From Alphaproteobacteria bacterium (GTDB lineage: Bacteria > Pseudomonadota > Alphaproteobacteria > RF32 > CAG-239): a stretch of 39,990 nt of DNA. Position 1 is the first letter of the stretch, and the number at the start of each line of letters is the position of its first letter. A program made the translations under genes and the position numbers. Location of the stretch: positions 1-39,990 of the forward strand of contig JAFUBQ010000004.1 in assembly GCA_017460085.1 (NCBI GenBank), written 5' to 3'. Under the pieces are notes generated by a model that was not told where the DNA came from, searched no databases, and worked only from the letters and a program-made list of their open reading frames with translations. Shown here piece after piece: positions 23,963 through 33,782 of this stretch.

Positions 23963-24953
23963 TTAAACTCCCTACAAGATTATAATGTACTTGAAATTCC
24001 TCAAAATTAGAATGCAATAAAACGAGAGTATGAAGATAAAACTTATTGTTATATAAGACATTCAAATCATATTTTCTAAAATCTTCTTTTGCAAAAGCAG
24101 TTTTAGCATATTCAAAAAAAACTTTTTGACATTCAGGTAGTGCTTTTAAAAGATAAAACCAAATGCGAGAAATTTTAAAATCTATATAGGCATTTTTGTA
24201 TTTATTGTACATACCGGTTTTTTCAATTATCTGCTTTATTTCATCAAGTGATGAAAAAATTCCAATCCACTTTTCATTAAAATTTGCAGAAATAGCTCCA
24301 TCTCTTTGATAATTATAAACATACAGGGGTTCTAAGAGGTATGAAATTTTTTTCGCTTTAAAAAAACAGTTCATACAAAATACTATATCTTGAATCACTG
24401 AATCAGGATTAAATGTTGCATCTTTAATAAATTCTGTTTTAAAAATTTTACCCCAAAATTCAGAATTCAGAAAAAAAGGAAAAAAACCAGGCGTATTATC
24501 AGCATTAAATATATTACCATGAACAAAATCAAGAATGACATTTTCCTGTAATTGCGAATGTTTTTGATTTTGTCGGGTTTTACGATTGAAAGATAAAGAA
24601 GCGCCACACATAAAATCGCTTTCATTTGCTTTAATGTTGTTAAGGTATTTTTCTAGCATGTAAGGTGAAACAAAATCATCAGCATCAACAAAAACGCAGT
24701 ATGGGCTCTGCGCATTTCTAATACCTATCCCACGTAAAACATCTGGACCACCTTTATGTGTATTGGGAATAATTTTTACACGCTTATCAAATTGCGCATA
24801 TTGTTCAATAACATGCAACGTATTATCAGTTGAACAGTCATCAATGCAGAGAACTTCAAAATCTGAAAAACTTTGAAATAAAATAGTATTCAGACATATA
24901 TCAATATATCGCTCGACGTTGTAAGTTGGAATGATTACACTAATTTCAGGCAT
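23949..24953 (-). CDS. Family 2 glycosyltransferase
   Basis: A 334-residue family 2 glycosyltransferase starting at ATG 24953 ([16 protein letters not shown]) with AGGG seven bases upstream. [20 protein letters not shown] opens the nucleotide-binding fold; [29 protein letters not shown] carry the donor and metal site (DxD in VDADD). It is the first gene of a two-gene unit with the next glycosyltransferase and has the same fold, likely adding a different sugar to the same surface glycan. The C-terminal acceptor part is unlike its partner. Confidence 0.9.
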   Translation of the reverse strand: MPEISVIIPTYNVERYIDICLNTILFQSFSDFEVLCIDDCSTDNTLHVIEQYAQFDKRVKIIPNTHKGGPDVLRGIGIRNAQSPYCVFVDADDFVSPYMLEKYLNNIKANESDFMCGASLSFNRKTRQNQKHSQLQENVILDFVHGNIFNADNTPGFFPFFLNSEFWGKIFKTEFIKDATFNPDSVIQDIVFCMNCFFKAKKISYLLEPLYVYNYQRDGAISANFNEKWIGIFSSLDEIKQIIEKTGMYNKYKNAYIDFKISRIWFYLLKALPECQKVFFEYAKTAFAKEDFRKYDLNVLYNNKFYLHTLVLLHSNFEEFQVHYNLVGSLNEKQ

Positions 24954-25455
24954 ATTTTTCCCTATCAATTCTCTCAATTTTTTTTGCTATATAAAAAATT
25001 TAACTTCCAGCCGCCTCTTATTCTTAAAAACATACCATGTCATCTTGGATGGAATATAAATGTATAATATATTTAAAGCTATCATGAAGATATATCTAAG
25101 TCAACACTTTTCAGACAAACATTGCTAATATGTAAAATAAAAATAGGTATTAAATGAGGAAAAATAATGGAACCGAATACTTTGACTAAAAAATCAAACT
25201 TTACATCATTAGACTTCGTCACCGTTGATATATCTTATTCAATAACCTAAACATTCAATAAACTTTTTCAAATAGCCAAAATTATCAAATGTAGTAATTT
25301 TTACATTGTAATTAGGTGTATATATTCCACTATTGCTAACAAACGGTCGCTTCAATATTCAGATGTATTTTTTGAGTTATTACCTAGCATTAGGGTTAAA
25401 TATTTTCCCCTGTGATAATCTATTTTTAACTTCTTGTGTAAAGATTTTTCTGAAA
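24954..25455. other. Gene-poor gap with possible gene remnants
   Basis: No full gene is seen. A plus-strand frame at 25167-25250 has GAGGA before the ATG but codes only 27 residues (ending FTSLDFVTVDISYSIT), like the beginning of a longer protein cut short. On the minus strand 25239-25355 reads a 38-residue end (GIYTPNYNVKITTFDNFG then YLKKFIECLGY) after a possible TTG start. Both resemble fragments more than complete genes. The stretch is AT-rich and may be a decay zone. Confidence 0.45.
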
Positions 25456-26193
25456 TCACCCTTCATTATGCTTTTCTGCAATTTTTAAACCTGAAGATAT
25501 CATAAAATCCGATACAACATTTAAATCTTCCTGTTGCAGATTTTTAAGCATTTTCAACTCAGAATCATGAATGCGTTTTTCCAATTTGGAACTATTTACG
25601 CCAACACCCAAAGCAAAAATAAGTTGGTCTTTATTTTCATTTAAAGCCACCATATTTTCTAAAGTTATCGGAAAAGTTTCTTCCCCTTCCGTAAACCTTT
25701 TAGCACTTTGAATAAGAGCCTTTCCTATTACATCAACATTTTTTCTTTTGCTTTTATTAAAAGCATTTAGAATTTGCAACATCGATAATTTATCTGCATA
25801 TTCGGGATGCTTAGTTAACAATACTTCTGCTTCGGCTGCCTGCCAATATGAACGAGACGTATCACCTAAATCTGTTTCATCTGCAGAAAATTTCTGACTC
25901 TTCGCTAAAATATCCGGAGAAAATTTTTCAACAAAAGGCTTTCCGGCTTGTTCTTTCCAAGCCTGCAAAGTTTGCGCCATTGTTGCACCTTTATCAACCA
26001 CAAACATCATACCTTCAAATTCTGCTTTGACCGGTCCGGTTTTAGCTGCCTCAGACATGGTATTACATAACAAACTAACATAATTAAACCGATTATCATC
26101 TCCCTTCATGTCAACTGTTATAAGTTGCGCTAGACGTAATAAATCATTACGATTAGTTTTCTCTAGCATATCTGATTTTATGTTCAGATTCAT
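25456..26193 (-). CDS. Unrecognised soluble protein
   Basis: The 245-residue protein starts at ATG 26193 (MNLNIKSDMLEKTNRNDLLR) because GAGGGG lies seven bases before it, while the ATG at 26208 has no site. The sequence is helical and charged with no membrane segment or signal peptide, and no repeated or catalytic motif I can name. It stands alone between a gene-poor gap and the tRNA gene. It may belong with the other lineage-specific proteins of this window (18008-19687, 21660-22886). Confidence 0.6.
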   Translation of the reverse strand: MNLNIKSDMLEKTNRNDLLRLAQLITVDMKGDDNRFNYVSLLCNTMSEAAKTGPVKAEFEGMMFVVDKGATMAQTLQAWKEQAGKPFVEKFSPDILAKSQKFSADETDLGDTSRSYWQAAEAEVLLTKHPEYADKLSMLQILNAFNKSKRKNVDVIGKALIQSAKRFTEGEETFPITLENMVALNENKDQLIFALGVGVNSSKLEKRIHDSELKMLKNLQQEDLNVVSDFMISSGLKIAEKHNEG

Positions 26194-26408
26194 TTCCCAT
26201 CCCCTCATTAAGAACCGTTACCTATACTCTTATTTTGCTCTTAATTAGACAAAAGCCAAATATTTTTCACAAAAACTTAAAAACAGGCAACCTGCTTTCA
26301 AAGTATTAGATTTAATGACAGAATCTTCAAATTAAAAATATGGCGCTGCAAAAAGATTAAATTCCTTGATTCGCAGATACACTGCACCGTAAAAAAATAG
26401 CAACTAAC

Positions 26409-26431
26409 AAAAAAACGCTCCTTTCGGAACG
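26409..26431 (-). terminator. tRNA-Leu terminator
   Basis: On the minus strand CGTTCC-GAAA-GGAGCG (one G-U pair) followed by seven T; it lies 11 bases beyond the tRNA 3' end. Confidence 0.85.
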
Positions 26432-26442
26432 ATTTTCAAAAC

Positions 26443-26528
26443 TGGTGCCCTGAAGAAGACTCGAACTTCCACTGCCTGAGGCAACATGCACCTGAAGCAT
26501 GCGCGTCTACCAATTCCGCCATCAGGGC
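26443..26528 (-). tRNA. tRNA-Leu(CAG)
   Basis: Minus strand, 86 bases including encoded CCA. Acceptor arms GCCCTGA and TCAGGGC pair. The anticodon stem CATGC/GCATG encloses TTCAGGT, giving anticodon CAG (reads CUG). A long variable arm (TTGCCTCAGGCAGT) marks a class II tRNA, as expected for leucine. The T arm is GGAAG-TTCGAGT-CTTCT. Confidence 0.95.
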
Positions 26529-26549
26529 TAACTTATGTATCACAGCAAG

Positions 26550-26577
26550 TTTATATCTATTTTTTTAAAACTGTCAA
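26550..26577 (-). promoter_or_regulatory. tRNA-Leu promoter
   Basis: Minus-strand TTGACA (plus 26572-26577), 16 bases, TATAAA (plus 26550-26555), placed about 22 bases before the tRNA. Confidence 0.75.
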
Positions 26578-26675
26578 CATTTTTTAACAGCATATATTTT
26601 TTTTGTAGATTACTCTTAATTTGTTAACGTTTTATAACTTATAAACTTGCTCTGACACAATTTTATAAGCTTATT

Positions 26676-27062
26676 TTATTCTTCCGCCGAACTCTGCAAA
26701 TCTTTTTGCACTTTCGGGTCGCTCATCAATTTATTCACACGGTCAACTTCATCAAATGTATCATCAACCCTAAAATTTATTTCAGGTGTAAAGCGAAGCT
26801 TCAGTTTTGCTGCCACAAGTTTTTTAAATAACCATTTTTCTGCCTGCATCTGCTCTAAAACAACGCCTAAATTTTTGCCGTTTAATGTCATTAAATAAAC
26901 CGTGGCATATTTCAAATCAGGCGACATAACAACTTGAGTTATTGTAATGAATGCTTCGGCAATTTCCGGTGAACGCACCTCGCCTTGCTCTATTGCTTCG
27001 GCAATAACTTTACGCACTTCTTGTCCAACGCGCAATTGTCTTTGCGATAATTCTTGTGCCAT
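26676..27062 (-). CDS. rbfA: Ribosome-binding factor A
   Basis: A 128-residue KH-domain protein that helps mature the 30S subunit by binding helix 44/45 of 16S rRNA. The sequence has QLRVGQEVRKVIAEAIEQGE at the start, then FITITQVVMSPDLKYATVYL and LNGKNLGVVLEQM, and LKLRFTPEINFRVDDTFDEV before a variable tail, all typical of RbfA. ATG 27062 is preferred since AAGGAG lies seven bases upstream (an ATG at 27068 is too near). It is the last gene of the rimP-nusA-ylxR-infB-rbfA operon, 20 bases after infB. Confidence 0.93.
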   Translation of the reverse strand: MAQELSQRQLRVGQEVRKVIAEAIEQGEVRSPEIAEAFITITQVVMSPDLKYATVYLMTLNGKNLGVVLEQMQAEKWLFKKLVAAKLKLRFTPEINFRVDDTFDEVDRVNKLMSDPKVQKDLQSSAEE

Positions 27063-27082
27063 TTCCATACTCCTTTATCAAA

Positions 27083-29569
27083 CTACAAAGTCTTGGCAAT
27101 TTCTTCCACTTCATAACATTCAATGTTGTCATTAACCTGAATGTCATTGTAGTTTTCAAAACTCATACCACACTCGTAACCTTCTTTAACTTCCTTAACA
27201 TCGTCTTTATAGCGTTTGAGCTGTCCTAAATTACCGTCATGAATAACCACATTATCACGCAACAGACGAATTTTAGCACCACGCTTTACCAATCCTTCAG
27301 TCACCATACAACCGGCAACTTTGCCCACTCCGGTAATATTGAACACATTGCGAATTTGCGCATAACCCAAAATCTTTTCACGCAATTCCGGTGTCAACAT
27401 ACCTTCCAGCGCTTTTTTAACATCGTCAACAACATCATAAATAATCGAATAATAGCGAATATCAATACCATCACGATGCGCCATATCACGCGCTTGAGCA
27501 TTGGCTCGAACATTAAAGCCTATCACAAACGCATCAGAAGCTTTTGCCAGCGTAATATCCGATTCCGAAATTCCGCCAACAGCCGAGTGCAAAACCTGAA
27601 CACTGACTTCGTCGTTTGAAAGCTTTTTCAAACTTCCTTCCAGTGCCTCTATTGAACCTTGAACATCTGCTTTAATAATCACCGCTAAGTGTTTGGATTC
27701 TCCTGATTTAATTTTATCCATCATTTGTTCCATTGCAGATTTAGCGCTCTTAACCAACTTTGCATCACGTTCTTTACGAATGCGATAGCCGGTCACTTCA
27801 CGTGCCTGAGTTTCATCTTTTGCCACCACAAAGCTATCACCGGCCATTGGCGTTCCTTGTAAACCAATAACTTCTACCGGTGTTGCCGGTCCGGCAGTTT
27901 GCAGTTTTTTACCATGCTCATTAAACATGGCACGCACCCTGCCCCATTCTTTACCGGCAATCAAAATATCTCCCACATTGAGTGTACCGCGCTGCACTAA
28001 AACAGTTGCCACCGAACCACGGCCTTTTTCCATTTTTGCCTCAACCACAGCACCTTCTGCAACACGATTTGGATTTGCTTTCAAATCGAGCATTTCTGCC
28101 TGTAACAAAATAGCCTCAACCAATTTATCTATATTAATTCGCTTTTTGGCTGAAATTTCTGCGCACAGCGATTCACCGCCCATTTCTTCAACGCCAATGC
28201 CATATTGCAGCAATTCCGTCTTAATATGCATAGGGTCAGCCCCCGGCAAATCAATCTTATTAATAGCTACAACAATAGGCACTTCTGCCGCCTGAGCATG
28301 GCGAATAGCTTCCACTGTCTGCGGCATAACTCCGTCATTAGCGGCAACAACCAACACCACAATATCCGTCACTTTCGCACCTCTGGCCCGCATTTCTGAA
28401 AATGCTTCGTGCCCCGGTGTATCTATAAACGTAATTTTTTGCCCATTGGCTACAGTAATTTGATACGCACCGATATGCTGAGTAATACCGCCGGCTTCTT
28501 TAGCTACCACATTGGTTTCACGCAAAGCATCAAGCAATGAAGTTTTACCATGGTCAACGTGTCCCATCACCGTCACAATCGGTGCCCGCGGCAATAAATC
28601 TTCCGCGGCATCTTCAGCGCCGCCTAAACCTTCTTCAACATCGCTATCTGCCACACGCTTATATTTATGCCCCATATCTTCAACAATAATCTGCGCCGTA
28701 TCGGCATCTATGGCTTGGTTAATTGTTGCCATAACCCCCATGGACATCAGGCGTTTAATTACATCTGCGCTTTTTTCCGCCATACGGTTAGCTAACTCTT
28801 GCACCGTAATTGTTTCCGGAATAATAACCTCATGCACAATTTTCTCTGCTGGTGGAACTTGCGTTTGCACCGGTTTCGGCTGTTTTTTCTTAAAACGGCG
28901 CTGTGGCATATAACCATAATCATCGTCATCATCGCTACTGCCCATATAGTTATTAACATTGATTTTATTATTACGGCGCTGCGGCTCAAAACTGCGTTTT
29001 TGAATTTTTTTACGCTCTTGCTCAAATGTTTCTTCTTTGGTCATACTGCGTTTTTCAACCGTTGATGAGGATTTTTTGCTTTTTTTATAATATTCTTCAT
29101 CATCATCGTCATCATCATAGTCTTTATTTTTCTTAGATTTATACTCAGTAGACGTATCAGAATTATTAATCGTCTTATTAATTTCTTCCGATTTTTTTAC
29201 AGATTCCAAATTTTGTTTTTCGGCAATTTCTGCTTTTTCTTTTGCCGCTTCTTCTTTTTGGCGCTCAATTTCGGCTGCTTTTTCTTCCTCTTGTTGTTTA
29301 ATTCTTAAAGCTTCCTTAGCATCTTCTTCTTGCTTACGCTTAGCATCATGCAATTTTGCTTCAGCCAAAAGTTTCAGTTTTTGTGCCGTAGCCTCATCAA
29401 TTTCCTCCGCTTTTACGGTAGTTTTGGTCAGAGTTATATTTCTTTTTTTACGCACTTCAACTTGCACCACCTTCTTGCCTTCGGCTAACGGGCTCTTACT
29501 TGTTTTTTTCAATGTAAGAGTCGTTTTTCCGGATAATGTCAATTTTCCTTTAGTGCTTTCTTCTGTCAT
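27083..29569 (-). CDS. infB: Translation initiation factor IF-2
   Basis: This 828-residue GTPase brings fMet-tRNA to the 30S subunit. The N-terminal 240 residues are low-complexity, charged and Lys/Glu-rich with Asp runs ([19 protein letters not shown]), as usual for bacterial IF-2. A helical IF2_N domain ([20 protein letters not shown]) follows, then the G domain with G1 GHVDHGKT at 336-343, G3 DTPGHE and G4 NKID, and domains II-IV with the initiator-tRNA site near the end. It follows the YlxR-like gene and precedes rbfA. Ribosome site ACGGAG. Nothing unusual in the sequence. Confidence 0.98.
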   Translation of the reverse strand: MTEESTKGKLTLSGKTTLTLKKTSKSPLAEGKKVVQVEVRKKRNITLTKTTVKAEEIDEATAQKLKLLAEAKLHDAKRKQEEDAKEALRIKQQEEEKAAEIERQKEEAAKEKAEIAEKQNLESVKKSEEINKTINNSDTSTEYKSKKNKDYDDDDDDEEYYKKSKKSSSTVEKRSMTKEETFEQERKKIQKRSFEPQRRNNKINVNNYMGSSDDDDDYGYMPQRRFKKKQPKPVQTQVPPAEKIVHEVIIPETITVQELANRMAEKSADVIKRLMSMGVMATINQAIDADTAQIIVEDMGHKYKRVADSDVEEGLGGAEDAAEDLLPRAPIVTVMGHVDHGKTSLLDALRETNVVAKEAGGITQHIGAYQITVANGQKITFIDTPGHEAFSEMRARGAKVTDIVVLVVAANDGVMPQTVEAIRHAQAAEVPIVVAINKIDLPGADPMHIKTELLQYGIGVEEMGGESLCAEISAKKRINIDKLVEAILLQAEMLDLKANPNRVAEGAVVEAKMEKGRGSVATVLVQRGTLNVGDILIAGKEWGRVRAMFNEHGKKLQTAGPATPVEVIGLQGTPMAGDSFVVAKDETQAREVTGYRIRKERDAKLVKSAKSAMEQMMDKIKSGESKHLAVIIKADVQGSIEALEGSLKKLSNDEVSVQVLHSAVGGISESDITLAKASDAFVIGFNVRANAQARDMAHRDGIDIRYYSIIYDVVDDVKKALEGMLTPELREKILGYAQIRNVFNITGVGKVAGCMVTEGLVKRGAKIRLLRDNVVIHDGNLGQLKRYKDDVKEVKEGYECGMSFENYNDIQVNDNIECYEVEEIAKTL

Positions 29570-29587
29570 TATTATTTTTCTCCGTTA

Positions 29588-30160
29588 TTACATATTTAAA
29601 TATGTTTGATATCTCATCAATGCCAAACGAACCATTGTACCAATGGAACTTTTTTTCACTACTAAATAAACCGTATTTTCCCTGTTTAATGTTTGGCTCA
29701 ATGTTTCAACATCAAATAAAGTAAATGTTTCTGTTTCTCCGGCTATTTCCGCAATTTTTTGCTTGCCGTCAGCTCCGGCGTCAGATGCCAAAATTACAAA
29801 GGCTGCCTTGCCTTTTTTTATACATTCTTTAACTTTTTCAAACCCCAATACCAAATCACCGGCTTTGCGTGCCAAATTAATTGAATCTGTCGCTTTTTTG
29901 CGCAAAATCTGCTCCACAACCTGTGGCATATCTTCCGACATAATCACATCTTTGTGCAAAATTTTATTCAGCGGCTTTTTTTTCGTCATCAAATCATTCA
30001 GCAATTGCTTAGAGTTGGAAAGATAAAACCCGCGCCCATCTATTTTCTTATTAAAATCAGGCAAACAAGTTCCGTTTTTAAGCACAACAAAACGTAAAAG
30101 CTCTGTTTTACTCAAAACTTTACCTGTCCAAACGCACTTTCTTTCCAACTCTTCAGTCAT
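29588..30160 (-). CDS. YlxR-like RNA-binding protein (DUF448) fused to L7Ae-like domain
   Basis: A 190-residue protein counted from ATG 30160 (AGGGA upstream; a TTG at 30175 is weaker). The N-terminal part CVWTGKVLSKTELLRFVVLK and FNKKIDGRGFYLSN are the DUF448/YlxR signature (RFV..., GRGxY). The second half, ATDSINLARKAGDLVLGFEK then CIKKGKAAFVILASDAG, matches a ribosomal protein L7Ae-like fold. This fusion is common in alphaproteobacteria and sits in the nusA-infB operon, where it is thought to bind RNA during ribosome work or transcription control. It lies 18 bases before infB and 20 after nusA. Confidence 0.88.
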   Translation of the reverse strand: MTEELERKCVWTGKVLSKTELLRFVVLKNGTCLPDFNKKIDGRGFYLSNSKQLLNDLMTKKKPLNKILHKDVIMSEDMPQVVEQILRKKATDSINLARKAGDLVLGFEKVKECIKKGKAAFVILASDAGADGKQKIAEIAGETETFTLFDVETLSQTLNRENTVYLVVKKSSIGTMVRLALMRYQTYLNM

Positions 30161-30180
30161 ATTTATCCCTGCCAATCTAT

Positions 30181-31728
30181 CTAGTCAGCATCTTTTCCAT
30201 CAGCAAACCAATGTTCACGTGCTGCCATAATCACATCATTAGCTTCAGTTTCTGAAAGAACATTTTCACCCAACATTTCAATCAGCTCATCAGCTGCTAA
30301 ATCTGCTAAATCATCAATATTCTTAACACCTTTTTCTGCCAATGTAATAATCATATCTTGGTCTAAGCCGGCAACATTTTTCAGGCTTTCATCAATTTTC
30401 AGTTTTTTACTTTTAGCGGCAAATTCTTCATTGCGTTTTGCAACAAATTCTTTAGCACGATTTTGCAATTCCTGCGCAATATCCTCATCAAAGCCTTCAA
30501 TTTCAGACAATTCGCCTAATTCAACCATCGCCACTTCATCAACTGTTGAAAATCCTTCGGCAACCAATAAATGAGCAATCATATCATCCACATCTAAAGC
30601 TTCCATAAAGCGTTGTGTGCGAACCTTATTTTCATTAGAGCGACGCTCTTGTTCTTGCGCTTCGGTCAAAACATCAATTTGTGCCCCTACCAACTGTGAT
30701 GCTAATTTCACATTTTGCCCACGACGTCCGATAGCCAAAGAAAATTGGTCTTCAGCCACCACAACTTCAATGCGGTTATTTTCTTCATCTAAGACCACTT
30801 TTGTTACTTCTGCTGGCGATAATGCACTCACAATAAACTGTGCTTTATCTTCAGAATACGGCACAATATCAATTTTTTCACCTTGAAGCTCAGTAACAAC
30901 TGCCTGAACACGAATACCACGCAATCCAACGCAAGCCCCTACCGGATCAACTGTTTTATCATTGGCACGCACGGCAATTTTTGCTTTAGAACCAGGGTCA
31001 CGAGCCACTCCCATAATCTGCACCACGCCGTCATAAATTTCCGGAACTTCTTGCATAAATAGCTTTGCCATAAATTCCGGACAAGTGCGTGATAAGAAAA
31101 TCTGCGGTCCTTTAACTTCACGGCGAACATCTAAAACATAAGCACGCACACGGTCCCCGCTTTTAAAACTCTCATGCGGAATAATCTCATCATAACGCAA
31201 CATTGCTTCTGTCTTGCCTATATCTAAAACAACGCTGCTAATATTGCCGCGTGTGTTTAATTCAACACGTTTAACCGTGCCGTTAATAATAGAACCCACT
31301 TTATCTTTATATTCTTCATATTGTTTATTACGTTCTGCTTCACGAACCTTTTGCATAATTACCTGCTTAGCCGTTTGTGCCGCAATGCGCCCAAAATCTA
31401 TCGGCGGCAGTGAATCGATAATAAAATCACCAACCTTATAATTTTTATCATAATCGTGCGCGTCACTTAAGCAAATTTGCGCAGCATCATTTTCAATAAT
31501 CGCATCATCAGCAACAACTTCACGATAGCGCGACAAAGCAATTGCGCCGGTTTTACGGTCAATTTTAGCTCTAATATCGTGCTCAGCGCCATATTTTGTG
31601 CGGCCGGCTTTTTGAATAGCAACTTCCATTGCTGTAAATACATCTTCACGATTAATACTTTTTTCTTGCGCCACTGCATCGGCAACAGCAACAATTTCAG
31701 GTCTAGGCATATTTTCAAAATTTTCCAT
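30181..31728 (-). CDS. nusA: Transcription elongation/termination factor NusA
   Basis: This 515-residue protein binds RNA polymerase and RNA, setting pausing, termination and antitermination. In order: the N-terminal RNAP-binding domain (to about 130), an S1 domain near 135-205, and two KH domains (AVRANDKTVDPVGACVGLRG around 270 and EDQFSLAIGRRGQNVKLASQ around 325). The C-terminal acidic part has two helix-hairpin-helix-like repeats (MIAHLLVAEGFSTVDEVAMV and MIITLAEKGVKNIDDLADLA). It is complete. Neighbours are rimP before (24 bases) and the YlxR-like gene after (20 bases). Confidence 0.97.
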   Translation of the reverse strand: MENFENMPRPEIVAVADAVAQEKSINREDVFTAMEVAIQKAGRTKYGAEHDIRAKIDRKTGAIALSRYREVVADDAIIENDAAQICLSDAHDYDKNYKVGDFIIDSLPPIDFGRIAAQTAKQVIMQKVREAERNKQYEEYKDKVGSIINGTVKRVELNTRGNISSVVLDIGKTEAMLRYDEIIPHESFKSGDRVRAYVLDVRREVKGPQIFLSRTCPEFMAKLFMQEVPEIYDGVVQIMGVARDPGSKAKIAVRANDKTVDPVGACVGLRGIRVQAVVTELQGEKIDIVPYSEDKAQFIVSALSPAEVTKVVLDEENNRIEVVVAEDQFSLAIGRRGQNVKLASQLVGAQIDVLTEAQEQERRSNENKVRTQRFMEALDVDDMIAHLLVAEGFSTVDEVAMVELGELSEIEGFDEDIAQELQNRAKEFVAKRNEEFAAKSKKLKIDESLKNVAGLDQDMIITLAEKGVKNIDDLADLAADELIEMLGENVLSETEANDVIMAAREHWFADGKDAD

Positions 31729-31752
31729 TTTTTCCTCGTTCTAAAATAAAAA

Positions 31753-32250
31753 TTAAAAATCGGCAACTTCATGAGCTGCTTGATATTCTTCCCACAATTC
31801 GTCGGTAATCACTAATTTTGCCTTGCTAATCAGCGCGAATGGAATTGTGTATTCTTCATCTTCTGTTACCAACACAACATTATCATTGGTAACTTTAGAA
31901 ATTTTACCCTTAAAGCGTTTACGGTTTTCCACCTTTTCTTCGGTTTCCAACTTAATTTCATATCCAATATAACGCTCAAAATGCGCCGGTTTTGTCAGCG
32001 GTCTATCCAACCCCGGAGAACTAACCTCCAATGAATAACGATTTTCTATCGGGTCTTTTTCATCAAGCATATCAGACAATGCTCGGCTCACCTTAGCGCA
32101 GTCATCAACCGTAATATCTGTGCCGTCAAGTTTATCAATCATCACCTGCAAAGTCAGATTTGCCTGCCCGATAGTCAATATACGCACCAACTCATAGCCC
32201 TGCTTGGTAACAATCGGCTCAATTAAATCTTCTAAATAGTGTTTTTGCAT
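31753..32250 (-). CDS. rimP: Ribosome maturation factor RimP
   Basis: A 165-residue RimP, needed for 30S maturation. Typical N-terminal alpha/beta domain: LEDLIEPIVTKQGYELVRIL, then VDDCAKVSRALSDMLDEKDP with YSLEVSSPGLDRPLTKPAHF (the family signature SPGLDRPL), followed by the C-terminal SH3-like domain (VENRKRFKGKISKVTND). It opens the operon, 24 bases before nusA. AAAGGA lies ahead of the ATG, behind a leader terminator. Confidence 0.95.
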   Translation of the reverse strand: MQKHYLEDLIEPIVTKQGYELVRILTIGQANLTLQVMIDKLDGTDITVDDCAKVSRALSDMLDEKDPIENRYSLEVSSPGLDRPLTKPAHFERYIGYEIKLETEEKVENRKRFKGKISKVTNDNVVLVTEDEEYTIPFALISKAKLVITDELWEEYQAAHEVADF

Positions 32251-32265
32251 ATTTTTTCCTTTAAT

Positions 32266-32289
32266 AAAAAAGCGGAGCTTGCGGCTCCG
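32266..32289 (-). terminator. Leader terminator ahead of rimP
   Basis: Minus-strand CGGAGC-CGCAA-GCTCCG followed by C and a run of six T, ending 16 bases before the rimP start and after the predicted promoter. It would stop transcripts from the upstream membrane-protein gene and may also attenuate the operon itself. Confidence 0.8.
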
Positions 32290-32318
32290 ACTTTGATAAT
32301 ATTGCTATGTTGTCAACA

Positions 32319-32346
32319 TCTATATCATATTTTTTTTGTTTGTAAA
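32319..32346 (-). promoter_or_regulatory. Promoter of the rimP-nusA-infB operon
   Basis: Minus-strand TTTACA (plus 32341-32346), 16 bases, TATAGA (plus 32319-32324). Start of transcription near 32312 gives a leader of about 60 bases with the hairpin at 32273-32289. Confidence 0.55.
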
Positions 32347-32395
32347 GCATTTTTTGCAACTTTGCTCACAAAACATTTTCTTATTGCTGCAAATT

Positions 32396-33163
32396 TTACT
32401 CTTTCATCCAAAAAAAATCATAAATCTTGGCAAAAACAACATTGGCATATATAATTATAGCCGAATTTATGCCTAAAACCGAATATTGCATCAATATCTT
32501 ATTTTTTTCAGCATAAATTACCATAATTTCCGGAATTAGCAAAATAACGATGATAAGCACTAAGTTCCAGTAATTACCGCGCATTCTGTATCCGGCTTCC
32601 GAAAAAGAAATATTGCGACGGCATAATGAAGCAATCCACGCCATATACGGACGGCATATTAAAAAAGGAGCGGCTAAGGAAAACAACCCATAAACCCATA
32701 AAACACTTTTCCATGATGCAGCCTCAACTGATTTATCAGATAATTCTTCAATGCTTCTCACATAATTTTCATAAAAATCCAAATAAACATTATTATACCC
32801 CAAGAAAAGAGGCAACATAGGTAATATAGCTACAATTGTCATCACTAAAAACAATATAACAACCGCTTGTGTTGAAGGTTTCAAACTTGATGTAATTGCC
32901 TTAAAGAAAAAATACGGACGCAAACTATAGTAATAGCGATAAAAAACACACCAAAATATATAATAGCCGCCAAACCATAAAATACTCAAAGGATTTGATA
33001 TACCGCTGTCTATATTTTCAAAAAGCCACAAATAAGCAAAATTAAAAAATAAAATAAATATAAAAAACATATACTTAGATAATATATATTGAAGTGAATC
33101 ATTAAATATTGTTAATGGTTTTATTTTAAGTCTTAAAATTTGTTTTTGCGGTAATTCTGGCAT
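32396..33163 (-). CDS. Multi-pass membrane protein, function unknown
   Basis: A 255-residue protein with about six hydrophobic segments: YMFFIFILFFNFAYLWLF (31-48), ILWFGGYYIFWCVFYRYYY, AVVILFLVMTIVAILPMLPL, then VLWVYGLFSLAAPFLIC, LVLIIVILLIPEIMVIYA and a final YSVLGINSAIIIYANVVFAK. Polar loops are short except for the acidic loop between the third and fourth (NYVRSIEELSDKSVEAASW). I recognise no family. It follows the winged-helix regulator by one base, suggesting a shared transcript with it and the porin. Start GGAG six bases upstream. Confidence 0.7.
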   Translation of the reverse strand: MPELPQKQILRLKIKPLTIFNDSLQYILSKYMFFIFILFFNFAYLWLFENIDSGISNPLSILWFGGYYIFWCVFYRYYYSLRPYFFFKAITSSLKPSTQAVVILFLVMTIVAILPMLPLFLGYNNVYLDFYENYVRSIEELSDKSVEAASWKSVLWVYGLFSLAAPFLICRPYMAWIASLCRRNISFSEAGYRMRGNYWNLVLIIVILLIPEIMVIYAEKNKILMQYSVLGINSAIIIYANVVFAKIYDFFWMKE

Positions 33164-33164
33164 T

Positions 33165-33770
33165 CTAACTCCGTGTAATCAATTTATATTTGCCGTTTTC
33201 AATTAAAATTAAGCTCCGACCGCATTGTTCAACTTTTTGCCGCAAGCGATATATATGCGTTTCAACCGTATGCGTTGTCACTTCTTGATGATATTGCCAT
33301 ACATTAGTTTGCAAATCTGTCTTATCAATATACTTATCAGCATTTTTATATAAATATTTTAAAATATTAACTTCTTTTTCCGTAAGTTTATATATTTGTT
33401 GTGTAACCAAGTCTTCTATTTCTTTTTGCTGTGGCCGCAACTCATATTGATTAAAACGCAAATAACCGTCAGTAGAACAATCAAGCTTATTATTTGCCGC
33501 CGTAATCATATCAAGCAAATTTATTAATCGAAAAGGTTTTTTAACAGGTATATTCAAATTTGTTGCAACAAAATCAGATATATCCGTCAAAAATATAATC
33601 GGTATCTGCTCAAATTTTTGCCGCAAATGCTCAAACATCGCAAATTTTTCATCAAGAACAATCACATCAGGTGCACCTTCCACAAAACGGCACTGCGGAA
33701 TATAACGCATAATTTGCTCTTGTAAATCCAGCTTAAAATTTTCGTTTTCGCTATATACTAAAATATCCAC
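33165..33770 (-). CDS. OmpR/PhoB-type winged-helix regulator with degenerate receiver
   Basis: The 201-residue protein has an N-terminal receiver-like half and a C-terminal winged-helix domain. The receiver keeps the phosphoacceptor-like Asp40 (DVIVLDEKF) and KPF at 78-80 (Lys78), but the usual acidic pair near the start is replaced by SENEN. The C-terminal part YELRPQQKEI, then LTEKEVNILKYLYKNADKYI, VWQYHQEVTTHTVETHIYRL and RQKV fits the OmpR DNA-binding domain (recognition helix before RLRQKV). It may be a phosphorylation-independent regulator (inference). Starts with GTG, behind AGGA; the gene is 13 bases after the porin stop. Confidence 0.85.
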   Translation of the reverse strand: MDILVYSENENFKLDLQEQIMRYIPQCRFVEGAPDVIVLDEKFAMFEHLRQKFEQIPIIFLTDISDFVATNLNIPVKKPFRLINLLDMITAANNKLDCSTDGYLRFNQYELRPQQKEIEDLVTQQIYKLTEKEVNILKYLYKNADKYIDKTDLQTNVWQYHQEVTTHTVETHIYRLRQKVEQCGRSLILIENGKYKLITRS

Positions 33771-33782
33771 CGTTCACAGTTC

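Noticed and set aside
26443..26528. tRNA-Leu as the attachment site of the phage block
   Set aside because: It is 9 kb from the block, with intact aspS and other genes between them, and no partial tRNA copy is seen near 1-300 or 17124-17300.
27239..29065. Several plus-strand frames of 60-130 codons over infB
   Set aside because: They are antisense shadows of a conserved gene with no ribosome sites or family features.
28900..29130. Short-period CATCGT-type repeats
   Set aside because: They encode the Asp runs of the IF-2 N-terminal linker and need no separate explanation.
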